64,000 nt of DNA from an uncultured Lachnospiraceae bacterium (GCA_910586255.1 CAJUHR010000022.1:18817-82816), one strand, 5' to 3'; positions 1 to 8,095 are shown, counted from the first letter of the stretch. Numbers and translations are program-made. The notes: generated by a model not told the origin, from the sequence alone.

Positions 1-72
1 GCTTCTTCAGGAAAGTCTGAGGACAAGAGAAATTTGAAGAAAAGAAAACAGACAGCTCAGGGAGATGCGTGA
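1..72 (+). other. possible 3' end of an upstream gene
   Basis: The first bases stay open in frame 1 until a TGA at 70-72, and a second short open frame ends near 36. Either could be the C-terminal tail of a gene that lies outside the window. The stretch is purine-rich and lysine/arginine-rich when translated, so it cannot be assigned to a family. From 73 to 169 I see nothing except the ribosome binding site of the next gene. Confidence 0.2.
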
Positions 73-169
73 ATTGCTGCAAAGAAAGATAAAGAGGGTA
101 AAAGAAAACAGAGAATGAGAGAGGGCCGAGAAGGAGAAAAATCGAAAGGAATAGAAGGAGATGGAAAAC

Positions 170-820
170 ATGAGAGCTTTGGAGAATAACAGTACAGGAA
201 AAAGCGCGGGAAGCACAAACGGACGGGCTTCGGTCTACCGAATCTGTCTGCTTGCCATGGCAGTGGTGATCAACATAGTTGGGGCGCAGATTGCCCTGAC
301 TTTCCGCCTTCCTGTCTATCTGGACAGTGTAGGGACGATCCTTACAGGAGCGTTTCTGGGACCGGTTTACGGGATGATTCCCAATCTGCTAAGCGGAGTG
401 ATTCTGGGAATGACCAGTGATATTTATTCTCTGTATTTTGCGCCGGCAGGGATGGTGACGGGTCTGATGGCCGGTCTGGCATGGAAGCTGCATTTGGTAA
501 ACAAGAAGCGGATTTGGTTGGGAACAGCTCTGGTAACCTTGCCGGGGACTCTGATGAGCTCCGTGATCTGCGCGGTGGTATTCGGAGGCATCACTTCCTC
601 CGGATCTACGGTTCTGGTGCAGCTTTTGGCCAGGACACCCATTGGCATGACCGCAAGCATTTTTCTGGTGCAGATTGCCACGGAGTATCTGGACCGGTTG
701 ATCAGTATCTTTTTTGTGGGGACGTTTTTGAAGGCATTGCCCTATGATCTGAAATGCAGATGGAGAGGAGGCGCCGGATATGGGGATTCCTCAAAACCGC
801 TACAGCAAAATCACGGATAA
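170..820 (+). CDS. ECF transporter substrate-binding (S) component, probably for queuine/queuosine
   Basis: Small integral membrane protein of about 216 residues with five to six hydrophobic segments (roughly residues 20-45, 48-80, 88-105, 117-140 and 178-190). The glycine- and proline-rich pattern of the second and third segments is that of S components of energy-coupling-factor importers, which share a common EcfA/EcfT energising module; no such module is in the window. I start at the ATG at 170 because AAGGAG at 155-160 sits 9 bases upstream, whereas the ATG at 161 directly abuts it. The gene overlaps the downstream radical-SAM gene by 41 bases. Known biology: in Clostridioides difficile a queuine-salvage locus pairs an ECF S component with the radical-SAM enzyme QueL. 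The same pairing here suggests queuine or queuosine as substrate; this is inference from context. Confidence 0.65.
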   Translation: MRALENNSTGKSAGSTNGRASVYRICLLAMAVVINIVGAQIALTFRLPVYLDSVGTILTGAFLGPVYGMIPNLLSGVILGMTSDIYSLYFAPAGMVTGLMAGLAWKLHLVNKKRIWLGTALVTLPGTLMSSVICAVVFGGITSSGSTVLVQLLARTPIGMTASIFLVQIATEYLDRLISIFFVGTFLKALPYDLKCRWRGGAGYGDSSKPLQQNHG

Positions 821-1478
821 GAACCAGAGGGAGATCTGCCTTTTACGGTCTTTTCCCTGTGCTTGGGGAAAATGTGCATTCTGTGATTATACCATGGATA
901 ACGGAAGAGACGAGGAAGCGATGGTATCCTTAAACCGGCAGGTGTTAGGGCAGGTGACAGGGGAGACGGGGGTTTTGGAGGTGATCAATTCCGGAAGCTG
1001 CTTTGAGCTTCCGGATGAGACGCTTTCGGATATTTTCCGTGTGACAGGAGAGAAGGGTATCCATCGCCTGTTTTTTGAGTCCCACTGGATGTACCGGAAG
1101 CTGGTTTTGGGGATGCGAAAGAGGATGGGAGTGCCCACTGTCTTTAAGATCGGTGTGGAGACCTTTGACAATGATTTTCGACAGAGGGTGTTAAACAAAA
1201 ATGCAGATTTTAAGGATCCACGGCAGGTGGCGGAGTACTTTGACTCGCCTTGTCTGATGGTGGGGATTCAGGGGCAGACGAAGGAAATGATTGACCGGGA
1301 TATCACCTGTCTGAAGAAGTATTTCCGTCTGGGAACAGTCAATGTGTACAACAATAACACCACCCGGATTCGGAGAGATGAGGAGTTGGTAAAATGGTTT
1401 ATGGAAGAGTATCAGTGGCTGCTGGCAGACCCGGCGGTGGAGGTGCTGTATGAGATCACGGATTTCGGAGTCGGATGA
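780..1478 (+). CDS. queL: radical-SAM protein, probable queuine-salvage enzyme QueL
   Basis: Protein of 232 residues with an N-terminal cysteine cluster C27, C32 and C35 (CAWGKCAFC), spaced CX4CX2C rather than the usual CX3CX2C of radical-SAM enzymes. It would ligate a [4Fe-4S] cluster. An ESHWMYRK stretch and a glutamate/aspartate-rich middle follow, and the end is TDFGVG. GAGAGGAGG at 763-771 gives a good start at 780, inside the end of the ECF gene, so the two are translationally coupled. Family knowledge: QueL converts the host-derived base queuine to preQ1 for re-insertion into tRNA and is found next to ECF transporters in gut clostridia. The assignment rests on the cysteine cluster, the size and the neighbour; another small radical-SAM family is possible. 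Confidence 0.6.
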   Translation: MGIPQNRYSKITDKNQREICLLRSFPCAWGKCAFCDYTMDNGRDEEAMVSLNRQVLGQVTGETGVLEVINSGSCFELPDETLSDIFRVTGEKGIHRLFFESHWMYRKLVLGMRKRMGVPTVFKIGVETFDNDFRQRVLNKNADFKDPRQVAEYFDSPCLMVGIQGQTKEMIDRDITCLKKYFRLGTVNVYNNNTTRIRRDEELVKWFMEEYQWLLADPAVEVLYEITDFGVG

Positions 1479-2121
1479 CAGAGAGCAGGAATACTTCAAA
1501 AAGGCCCTGTCTGACTTTGCCCTTGACGCGGCGAGCGGCGGGGCCATACGCCATCTGGCAGACCGGGGCTATACGGCAAACCAGATTGTCAGGATGCTGG
1601 ATTTCCCCACGCCCTTTAAGCGGGTGCAGCAGACGGTTTGGAAGTATTTTCTGGATCAGGGCATTATACTCTTAGAGGAGCCGGAGCGGGAGCGCGGCCA
1701 GGCAGAATATGACTATGTGACAGAGTATGACGCCTATGGCAGAAAAAGCTTCCGGCGGGTTGTGACAAAGGAGCCCAGCCCGGAGCCGGTTGTGTGGAAG
1801 GAGAGCCGGTTTTGCCAGGCCGCAAAAGGAGAAAGGCTTCCCGATTTTCTGGAAAGAAAATCAAGGGAAAACGGGGAGGGATTTTCTTATGTTTCCTGCG
1901 ATTTCGGCCTGTATAAGAGAAGGGATCCAAAGGGATTTGAAAGGCTTATGGATGTTTTGGAGCCTGAGGACAGGGAGTATATAGGAGGAATTTGCTGGGA
2001 GCGGAAAATGGCCTATCACCGCCTGAATCAGCGGATGCGAAGGATTGCGGCCCGTCTGGGAAAGGCAGGCCATCCAGAGGTGTGCTATTTTATAAAGTCC
2101 AGGGAGAAGGTACGGCTTTGA
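1450..2121 (+). CDS. conserved-looking protein of unknown function coupled to queL
   Basis: Reading frame of 223 residues that starts 28 bases before the radical-SAM gene ends. GGTGGAG just upstream of 1450 serves as ribosome binding site. It is rich in charged residues with no signal peptide or membrane segment. The N-terminal third (GGAIRHLADRGYTANQIVRM and on to FKRVQQTVWKYFLDQGIILL) looks like a winged-helix or helical domain. The C-terminal part has a short cysteine-containing beta pattern (SYVSCDFGLYKRRD) and an arginine-rich tail. I do not recognise the family. I considered a frameshifted extension of the radical-SAM protein, but that protein has the expected length and this frame has its own start. 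Context suggests a role in queuine salvage or its regulation (inference). Confidence 0.55.
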   Translation: MRSRISESDDREQEYFKKALSDFALDAASGGAIRHLADRGYTANQIVRMLDFPTPFKRVQQTVWKYFLDQGIILLEEPERERGQAEYDYVTEYDAYGRKSFRRVVTKEPSPEPVVWKESRFCQAAKGERLPDFLERKSRENGEGFSYVSCDFGLYKRRDPKGFERLMDVLEPEDREYIGGICWERKMAYHRLNQRMRRIAARLGKAGHPEVCYFIKSREKVRL

Positions 2122-2344
2122 GAAGATTCCCCCCGTGAAAAGTAACAAATATGGTTAGAAAATGTAAAAAAATTCTCAAAACCACTGGACTATTTTGCGG
2201 TTTTGTGAGAAAATACTAGCAGGTATGATGTGATTAATTTAACGATTCCATGGCTGATAGTCCAACGAACGGGAGGAGGATTTAAGCGGTGGAGCTGTTA
2301 AGCCGCGTACTTCAGGAAATTACATAGTTGAAAGGAGTTTTAAC

Positions 2345-3037
2345 ATGATTTATTCACATGAAGTTGAGAAGATGTGCACAGTTGCACAGGGCGTTCATCA
2401 TGGCGCTGCTCCTATTCCGGAGGAAGCAAAATGGGTGAAATCCAAACAGGTTTCCGACATTTCCGGATTGACCCATGGTATTGGCTGGTGTGCTCCCCAG
2501 CAGGGCGCATGTAAGCTGACCCTTAATGTTAAGGAAGGCATCATTCAGGAGGCTCTGGTAGAGACCATCGGCTGTTCCGGCATGACTCACTCCGCAGCTA
2601 TGGCATCTGAGATACTTCCCGGCCTGACCGTTTTGGAGGCTTTAAATACCGACTTGGTATGTGACGCGATCAATACCGCTATGAGAGAGCTGTTCTTGCA
2701 GATCGCTTACGGCAGAACCCAGAGTGCATTCTCTGAGGACGGGTTGCCCATTGGCGCCGGCTTAGAGGATCTGGGCAAAGGGCTTCGTTCTCAGGTTGGT
2801 ACAATGTACGGAACCTTAAAGAAGGGACCTCGTTACCTGGAGATGGCAGAAGGATATGTGACCGGAATCGCACTGGATGCAGATGACCAGATTATTGGAT
2901 ATCAGTTTGTAAGCCTTGGCAAGATGACTGATTTTATCAAGAAGGGTGATGATCCCAACACCGCATGGGAGAAGGCCAAAGGCCAGTACGGCCGCGTTGC
3001 AGACGCAGTAAAGATTATCGATCCGAGACAGGAGTAA
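2345..3037 (+). CDS. NifU/IscU-like iron-sulfur scaffold-type protein
   Basis: Protein of 230 residues with cysteines at 11, 49, 56, 77 and 106. GIGWCAPQQGACKL and VETIGCSGMTHSAAM resemble the cysteine loops of the NifU N-terminal (IscU) scaffold fold, but the spacing differs from classic IscU. It is soluble, without a signal peptide. A strong GAAAGGAG lies 8 bases before the ATG. It is followed after about 110 bases by the GGGtGRT protein, a combination that recurs in clostridia and methanogen-like anaerobes (general knowledge of the pair, function unknown). Likely co-transcribed up to the terminator at 4205. No IscS/SufS desulfurase is adjacent, so the protein may bind rather than build a cluster (inference). 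Confidence 0.7.
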   Translation: MIYSHEVEKMCTVAQGVHHGAAPIPEEAKWVKSKQVSDISGLTHGIGWCAPQQGACKLTLNVKEGIIQEALVETIGCSGMTHSAAMASEILPGLTVLEALNTDLVCDAINTAMRELFLQIAYGRTQSAFSEDGLPIGAGLEDLGKGLRSQVGTMYGTLKKGPRYLEMAEGYVTGIALDADDQIIGYQFVSLGKMTDFIKKGDDPNTAWEKAKGQYGRVADAVKIIDPRQE

Positions 3038-3145
3038 GGGAAAATTTACGCGGAATGCAGATTTTTCCGCTTAGCAAAGGTCGCAGGGCGGAGTTTGCGT
3101 TTCCCGAGAAGCCAATACAGGTAATTGAAGGAGGAATTAAAAGTC

Positions 3146-4156
3146 ATGGCATTATTTGAATCCTATGAGAGACGTATCAAACAAATTGATGCTGCACTGA
3201 ACAGCTATGGAATTGCTTCCATTGAAGAAGCAGAGAAGATCACCAAGGATGCGGGGCTTGATGTATATAAGATGGTTGAAGGTATTCAGCCGATCTGTTT
3301 TGAGAATGCCAAATGGGCATACACCGTAGGTGCTGCCATTGCCATTAAGAAGGGTTGCCGGAGAGCAGCTGACGCGGCCGCCGCCATCGGAGAGGGTCTG
3401 CAGGCATTCTGTATTCCCGGTTCTGTGGCAGATCAGCGTAAGGTTGGTCTGGGACACGGCAATCTGGGCAAGATGCTTTTGGAAGAGGAGACCGACTGCT
3501 TCGCTTTCCTGGCAGGCCATGAGTCCTTTGCAGCAGCAGAGGGCGCTATCGGTATCGCTGAGAAAGCCAACCGCGTTCGTCAGAAACCGCTGCGTGTTAT
3601 CTTAAACGGTCTTGGAAAGGATGCAGCTCAGGTTATCGCCAGAATCAACGGTTTTACCTTTGTTGAGACCGAGATGGATTACTACACCGGCGAGGTGAAG
3701 GAAGTATACAGAAAGGCATACTCCGATGGCCCCCGTGCCAAGGTGAACTGCTACGGCGCCAATGATGTGACCGAGGGCGTTGCGATCATGTGGAAGGAAG
3801 GCGTGGACGTTTCCATCACCGGTAACTCCACCAACCCCACCAGATTCCAGCATCCCGTTGCCGGTACATATAAGAAGGAGTGCGTGGAGAAGGGCAAAAA
3901 GTATTTCTCCGTTGCATCCGGCGGCGGCACCGGCCGTACCCTGCATCCCGACAACATGGCAGCAGGTCCGGCTTCCTACGGCATGACCGATACCATGGGA
4001 CGTATGCATTCGGACGCTCAGTTTGCAGGTTCTTCTTCCGTGCCGGCGCATGTGGAGATGATGGGCCTGATCGGCGCAGGCAACAACCCAATGGTTGGTA
4101 TGACTGTGTCTGTGGCAGTTGCGATTGAGGAAGCCAGTAAAGCAGGCAAATTCTGA
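3146..4156 (+). CDS. GGGtGRT protein
   Basis: Protein of 336 residues that carries the signature GGGTGRT at residues 259-265, which defines the GGGtGRT family (PF14057), whose biochemical role is unknown. Other conserved-looking parts are GSVADQRKVGLGHGNLGKML and the C-terminal GAGNNPMVGMTVSVAVAIEE. The start is the ATG at 3146, with GGAGG at 3130-3134; the frame also opens at an upstream TTG that overlaps the ribosome binding site. The protein is soluble and glycine- and alanine-rich, with cysteines at intervals. It is the second gene of a unit with the NifU-like protein, suggesting a shared cluster- or metal-dependent task (inference). A 3' remnant of a second copy lies 550 bases downstream. 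Confidence 0.85.
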   Translation: MALFESYERRIKQIDAALNSYGIASIEEAEKITKDAGLDVYKMVEGIQPICFENAKWAYTVGAAIAIKKGCRRAADAAAAIGEGLQAFCIPGSVADQRKVGLGHGNLGKMLLEEETDCFAFLAGHESFAAAEGAIGIAEKANRVRQKPLRVILNGLGKDAAQVIARINGFTFVETEMDYYTGEVKEVYRKAYSDGPRAKVNCYGANDVTEGVAIMWKEGVDVSITGNSTNPTRFQHPVAGTYKKECVEKGKKYFSVASGGGTGRTLHPDNMAAGPASYGMTDTMGRMHSDAQFAGSSSVPAHVEMMGLIGAGNNPMVGMTVSVAVAIEEASKAGKF

Positions 4157-4204
4157 TGTATTTGTACCAAAAATTTAGAAAATAATATATAAAGAGATAC
4201 AAAA

Positions 4205-4235
4205 CGCCATAATTCAAAAGAATTATGGCGTTTTT
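4205..4235 (+). terminator. intrinsic terminator of the NifU-like/GGGtGRT unit
   Basis: Perfect 11-bp stem (CGCCATAATTC with its complement GAATTATGGCG), an AAAA loop, then five T. A-rich bases before the stem pair with the T run, so it could also work on the other strand. Confidence 0.9.
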
Positions 4236-4373
4236 ATATACAGTATCAATATATTTTGCTGTGAACACTATGGGTGGGAGCGGCAGAGATGTATCTTGTG
4301 CACCAACCACAGGAAATATGAAAAAGCCTGAATTTGTGCGGATTCTGGAGATTTAGAGATTTGTGCATTAAAT

Positions 4374-4686
4374 AAAGCTGAGTTCGTAACCCTCATACAA
4401 CCCTCACTAATAACCCTTATTTTTTGAATATTTTATGGGTATTAGGAAATTTAATGAAAGCAACCTCAAATCAGGAAAAAGCAGCTTTTCATATGCTATA
4501 ACCTATTTTTGGTGCAAAAAATATGTTGACTTTTTGTTTAGATTTGCATATAAATAGTATAAGACCTATAGTAGATAATGTGCTAATTTTAGATGAGAAT
4601 TTTTTTGAAAAATGTAAGAGAGATGCGGTAGTCAGATATTAAAGCTGAGTAATATAAAGCGAGTTGATAACCCTCATGTAGCACTC
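4374..4686. repeat. degenerate direct repeat in an AT-rich gene-free stretch
   Basis: The stretch 4241-4890 has no intact gene. It contains two related segments, 4374-4407 and 4641-4686, that share AAAGCTGAGT and AACCCTCAT plus an ending CTCA. The second copy carries about 10 extra bases. Base composition is much more A+T-rich than the genes on either side. The repeat may mark an old duplication that also left the GGGtGRT remnant downstream. Confidence 0.4.
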
Positions 4687-4701
4687 AAATGGCTTAAAAA
4701 T

Positions 4702-4761
4702 GCTGTAAAATCAAGGGTTACTGCAACTGTGGAGGAAGCGGCGAAGGCTGGAAAGTTCTAA
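4702..4761 (+). pseudogene. 3' remnant of a second GGGtGRT gene
   Basis: The open frame ending at the TAA at 4759-4761 reads VTATVEEAAKAGKF, against VAVAIEEASKAGKF at the very end of the intact GGGtGRT protein (9 of 14 identical, same stop position). Upstream of this the similarity disappears. The simplest reading is a decayed tandem copy of which only the last codons survive. Confidence 0.55.
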
Positions 4762-4780
4762 AGAATAGCGTATTTTCAAA

Positions 4781-4813
4781 GGCTTCCGTTGACGTGGGTT
4801 GTCAGCGGAAGCC
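4781..4813. other. stem-loop downstream of the gene remnant
   Basis: A 13-bp stem (GGCTTCCGTTGAC with GTCAGCGGAAGCC, one T-G wobble) and a 7-base loop. No T run follows on the plus strand. It probably was the terminator of the vanished second GGGtGRT gene copy. Confidence 0.5.
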
Positions 4814-4829
4814 CTAAATTTGCTACATA

Positions 4830-4858
4830 ATAGACATATAATAGACAAGTGATAGACA
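4830..4858 (+). repeat. three short ATAGACA repeats upstream of the HsdR_N-type gene
   Basis: ATAGACA occurs at 4830-4836, 4841-4847 and 4852-4858, with 11-base spacing, and a TATAAT lies among them. This places an array of equal half-sites about one helical turn apart in the promoter region of the following gene, compatible with a regulator binding site. Confidence 0.35.
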
Positions 4859-4890
4859 TTGGGTAATGGACAGATTGGAGGTTGGTGGTA

Positions 4891-6094
4891 ATGAATATCC
4901 ATATAGAAAATCAAAAACTGCCAGATATTTATATGAGTAGAGGCCATCAATGTTATCTGGATTCTGTGAGGGGGAAGTTAGTCTACATAACCCCGGAGGA
5001 AATAGTCCGGCAGAGAATGATATCCTATTTGTTATATGAGCTTCATGTGCCGAAAGAAATGATAACAGTGGAGGCGCGTCTTTTAGAATATGGTATCCGT
5101 TCCAAGAGAAGGGCGGATATTATTGTACATGGAAGAAATGAGGATGGCACAAGGTATCCTGTGCTGGTGGTTGAGTGCAAAGCTCCGGATGTGTATCTGG
5201 ATGAAAAGACCCATACACAGGTTTTTGACTATTGTGATGAACTTGGCGCAGACTATGCAGTTGTAGTGAATGGGTATGAATGGTTCTGTTATAAATATAA
5301 TGCTGATAGGCAGCAGTATGATGAGATAACACAACTTCCCTTATATGAAGAAATACTGACAGGAAAATATGAGTTGAGAGATTTGGGTATAAAGCCAAAG
5401 CGTATCCCTTTTGAAAACTATGAGGATTTTCTGAAGGAAGAGTTTGAGAGCTATTCAGAAGATTATTATGGAACAGATATAAGTAAGACTACTCCCATGC
5501 CCATTGCGAAAGCAGCGCTAAATCTTTGTGAGGCTCTTTTGGATCTTGACCACAAGATGCCAGAGGGTCAATATGGTTTATTTCGTTTAGTTCAGGATTA
5601 TGGGATTCGTATGCTTTCTTATGGAAATGCGGGAGGCGGCTCATTTTATGGCCCATATCGTTCTTTTTTTGATTGAGAGGAGCAAAAGCATGGAGTTTGT
5701 TTCTTTTAGTTTTAGCACCTATGTAAATATGGATAAGCCAGATGTTGTAAAGACCTGCTTATGCGTAGCCCATGATGACGAAAAAGAAACTCACCATGCT
5801 CTGCAGTTAGTGTTTGAAAACAATATCCAGGTAATCGGTGATGAGGTGAGATTTTACCATCATGGAAGAATTGCGGTCGGGAACAGAGGAAGCGGTAGGG
5901 TTGATGAGCTTCGTATGTTTGTGGAAGAGCGATATCCAGAGATTGTAGCAGGCAAAAGGTTTTATATGGGAAGTCTTGTCAATGACCGACAGTGGAATAT
6001 TGATGAGCCGGATGTTATTAAATTGCTCGAAAGGCTGATTACCTATGCATTGATCAGGGATGAATATCGTGATTTTGTTAAGACAAACCGTTAA
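4891..6094 (+). pseudogene. HsdR N-terminal-type nuclease-fold protein, split by a frameshift
   Basis: The first part (4891-5676, 261 residues; ATG at 4891 with GGAGG at 4877-4881) has the PD-(D/E)XK pattern of the type I restriction HsdR N-terminal domain: D76, then E95-x-K97 in VLVVECKAP. The frame stops at 5674-5676 right after a run of seven T (5664-5670). Removing one T continues it as FLIERSKSMEFV to 6094, and that continuation (THHALQLVFENN, VRFYHHGRIAVGNRGSGR, LITYALIRDEYRDF) looks like the conserved second half of the same roughly 400-residue protein. The downstream half has its own AGAGGAG seven bases before an ATG at 5690, so two polypeptides could still be made. No methylase or specificity subunit is nearby, so it is not a full restriction system. 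The AT-rich composition suggests acquired DNA. Confidence 0.7.
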
Positions 6095-6118
6095 TACTAA
6101 TGTTTGGAGGGATGTAGT

Positions 6119-6565
6119 ATGCGAAAGATAACAATCGATTGGTCTTACCCTATGGATATCGATAATATCCTGAATGACAGCCGCATGAGCGATATTGGTA
6201 TTTACTATATCACTCGTAATTTTGGGGGTAAAATCTCTGATTTGTATATTGGAAAAACCATATACAGTTACAAGAGCCGGTTAGAGAGCCACTGGTGGTA
6301 TTGGCTGGATAATTATCGTGGTAAAAAGTATGTCAGGTTGGGTAAAATAGTCAAGCCGAAATCTCTATCAGCCGAGAACCTAAAACAGCTTATCAATGAC
6401 GCAGAAGCAACGCTGATATTTTGCTGTAGGAATCAGTTGATATACAATACTATGTGTATGAGTAGCTGCAGTCCATCACAGAGGCTCCACATCACGAATA
6501 CAGGACGAAGAGGTAATATTCCCGCTGAGGTCTATATTCCTGATGATGAGTGGATTGAGTATTAG
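6119..6565 (+). CDS. GIY-YIG-domain protein
   Basis: Protein of 148 residues with the two signature strands of the GIY-YIG nuclease fold: GIYYI at 27-31 and LYIGKT at 42-47, then arginine R54 in SRLESH and an invariant-looking WYWLD. The family normally cuts DNA or RNA with one domain of about 90 residues; the C-terminal third here (ending PDDEWIEY) is not recognised. The ATG at 6119 has GGAGGG 7 bases upstream; the frame also opens at a TTG within that site. It lies 24 bases after the frameshifted HsdR_N-type gene and shares its AT-rich composition, so the two nuclease-like genes probably arrived together, perhaps as defence or mobile-element cargo (inference). Confidence 0.6.
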   Translation: MRKITIDWSYPMDIDNILNDSRMSDIGIYYITRNFGGKISDLYIGKTIYSYKSRLESHWWYWLDNYRGKKYVRLGKIVKPKSLSAENLKQLINDAEATLIFCCRNQLIYNTMCMSSCSPSQRLHITNTGRRGNIPAEVYIPDDEWIEY

Positions 6566-6576
6566 TTTTTATAAAA

Positions 6577-6600
6577 GGGGCAACCTGAAGCGGTCGCCCC
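6577..6600 (+). terminator. weak terminator-like hairpin after the GIY-YIG gene
   Basis: GGGGC pairs with GCCCC and an inner AACC/GGTC part-pairs; only a short CTT follows. The rest of 6601-6973 holds no gene. It contains another imperfect hairpin around 6716-6743 and the repeats at 6859. Confidence 0.35.
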
Positions 6601-6858
6601 CTTGAATTATCGTAAACGGTATCTGCGTGTGGGTACCACAAACATAGCAATCATTGTGATACAGATAAAACGGAATCGGAAAGAGAGGATATAAAGATCA
6701 GGAAAAAGGGAGGAGCCGACAGCTACTGCGATAGCTGCCGGCGATTATGAAAAAAATTTATCTGAATGTCATAATTAAGTAGGTGTTGCTTTGTCTTGTT
6801 TGATGATATTAGTATACGTGGGAGATGTGAAGGAAGTTTAGCTGAAATATAGAATATC

Positions 6859-6875
6859 TGTGAACAATTGTGAAC
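6859..6875 (+). promoter_or_regulatory. direct repeat TGTGAAC upstream of the ROK gene
   Basis: TGTGAAC occurs at 6859-6865 and again at 6869-6875, a 10-base period, preceded by ATATC. OmpR-type response regulators bind such tandem half-sites. A very similar pair lies in front of the response-regulator gene at 8302-8318, so both promoters may answer to that regulator. Confidence 0.4.
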
Positions 6876-6973
6876 AAAAAATGAACAGCGAAAGCGGAAA
6901 AGATTTTTCTTGCGAAACCCCGTGCTTTGTAGTAAAATAACTTTTATAAAATATTTAAAAAAAGGGGAAATGT

Positions 6974-8095
6974 ATGAAGGCGGAACGGGGAGAGGAGCGA
7001 AGGGAAGTCCGGCGGACGAATCAGGCCCGTATTGCAAAGCTGATTATGGAGGCAGGGAGTATTTCCAAGGGAGAGATCGCTGCCAGACTGGGGTTTAGTA
7101 TGCCGACTACACTCCAGCATATAAAAGAGCTGACAGAGGCAGGGTATATTACCGAGAGCGGGGAATATGGCTCCACCGGGGGACGAAAAGCAAAAATGCT
7201 GTCTATTGTGGGAGATATGGGGTTTGCCGCGGGAATGGACATTACAGAAAACTATATTTCTTATGTGCTCATGAATCTAAAAAGAGAATTGGTGAGAAAA
7301 GCGCGGATCCGCCTTCCCTTTAGCAAGGATTTTTCTTATTATGAGGCCATGGGCAATTGGCTTCAGGTGTTTTTAGAGCAGGCGGGGATGGAGCGGGAGA
7401 AGATATTGGGGGTGGGAATCTCCCTTCCGGGGCTGGTGAAGCCGGAGGAAAAACTTCTGATTCATTCCCATGTGCTTCAGGCGGATAATATAAGCTTCAA
7501 AAGATTTGAGAGTATGATTGGCTATCCTTGTATCATTGACAGTGACGGAGGCGCGGCTGCATATATGGAGCTGTCGGGAAAAGCGCGGGACGGGGTTTAT
7601 CTGTCGCTCAATGATACGGTGGATGGAGCGGTTTATCTGGGCAGGGCCATGTATTCGGGGGAGAATTTTTACAGTGCCCGGTTTGGCCACATGGTGATTG
7701 AAAAAGGGGGGCGTCCCTGTTATTGCGGAGGAAGGGGATGTCTGGATGCCTACTGTTCAGCCAGGGCTCTGCGGGAAGAGGACACAAGTCTCAATGTGTT
7801 TTTTCAGAAGGTAAAAGCCAAAGAAGAAGGGTATCAAAAGCGGCTGGACGAGTATCTGGACAGTCTGGCAGTGGCGGTTTCCAACTTGAGACTGATGTTT
7901 GGATGTGATGTCATTTTAGGAGGGCAGGTGGCAGGATTTCTGGAAAGATTCAGGAAAGAACTGGACCGCAGAGTGGCGGAGTACGACTGCCTGGATCCGG
8001 ACACTTCATTTTTGAGGTTGGGAAGCAGTCTTCCGGAGGTGTCTGCCTGCGGGGTGGCCGCCCGATTTACGGATTGTTTTTTCCAGATTCTGTAA
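6974..8095 (+). CDS. ROK-family transcriptional regulator
   Basis: Protein of 373 residues. An N-terminal winged helix-turn-helix (about residues 15-75, KGEIAARLGFSMPTTLQHIK) is followed by a ROK sugar-kinase-like domain. The zinc motif CYCGGRGC (C249, C251, C256) is present, but the usual following Glu is Asp, and the kinase-type DxGGT phosphate motif is degenerate (TVDGAVYLG). It should therefore bind a sugar or sugar phosphate and control DNA rather than phosphorylate. GGGGA lies ahead of the ATG. No sugar genes are adjacent; its target is unknown, though the beta-glucan locus starts 8 kb downstream. The promoter carries TGTGAAC repeats and the gene ends at a good terminator. Confidence 0.85.
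   Translation: MKAERGEERREVRRTNQARIAKLIMEAGSISKGEIAARLGFSMPTTLQHIKELTEAGYITESGEYGSTGGRKAKMLSIVGDMGFAAGMDITENYISYVLMNLKRELVRKARIRLPFSKDFSYYEAMGNWLQVFLEQAGMEREKILGVGISLPGLVKPEEKLLIHSHVLQADNISFKRFESMIGYPCIIDSDGGAAAYMELSGKARDGVYLSLNDTVDGAVYLGRAMYSGENFYSARFGHMVIEKGGRPCYCGGRGCLDAYCSARALREEDTSLNVFFQKVKAKEEGYQKRLDEYLDSLAVAVSNLRLMFGCDVILGGQVAGFLERFRKELDRRVAEYDCLDPDTSFLRLGSSLPEVSACGVAARFTDCFFQIL

Noticed and set aside
780..2121. one radical-SAM gene split by a frameshift
   Set aside because: The first frame has a complete small radical-SAM length, and the second has its own ribosome binding site and a different composition.
4891..5676. complete type I restriction-modification system
   Set aside because: Only an HsdR_N-type nuclease domain is present; there is no helicase part, HsdM or HsdS.
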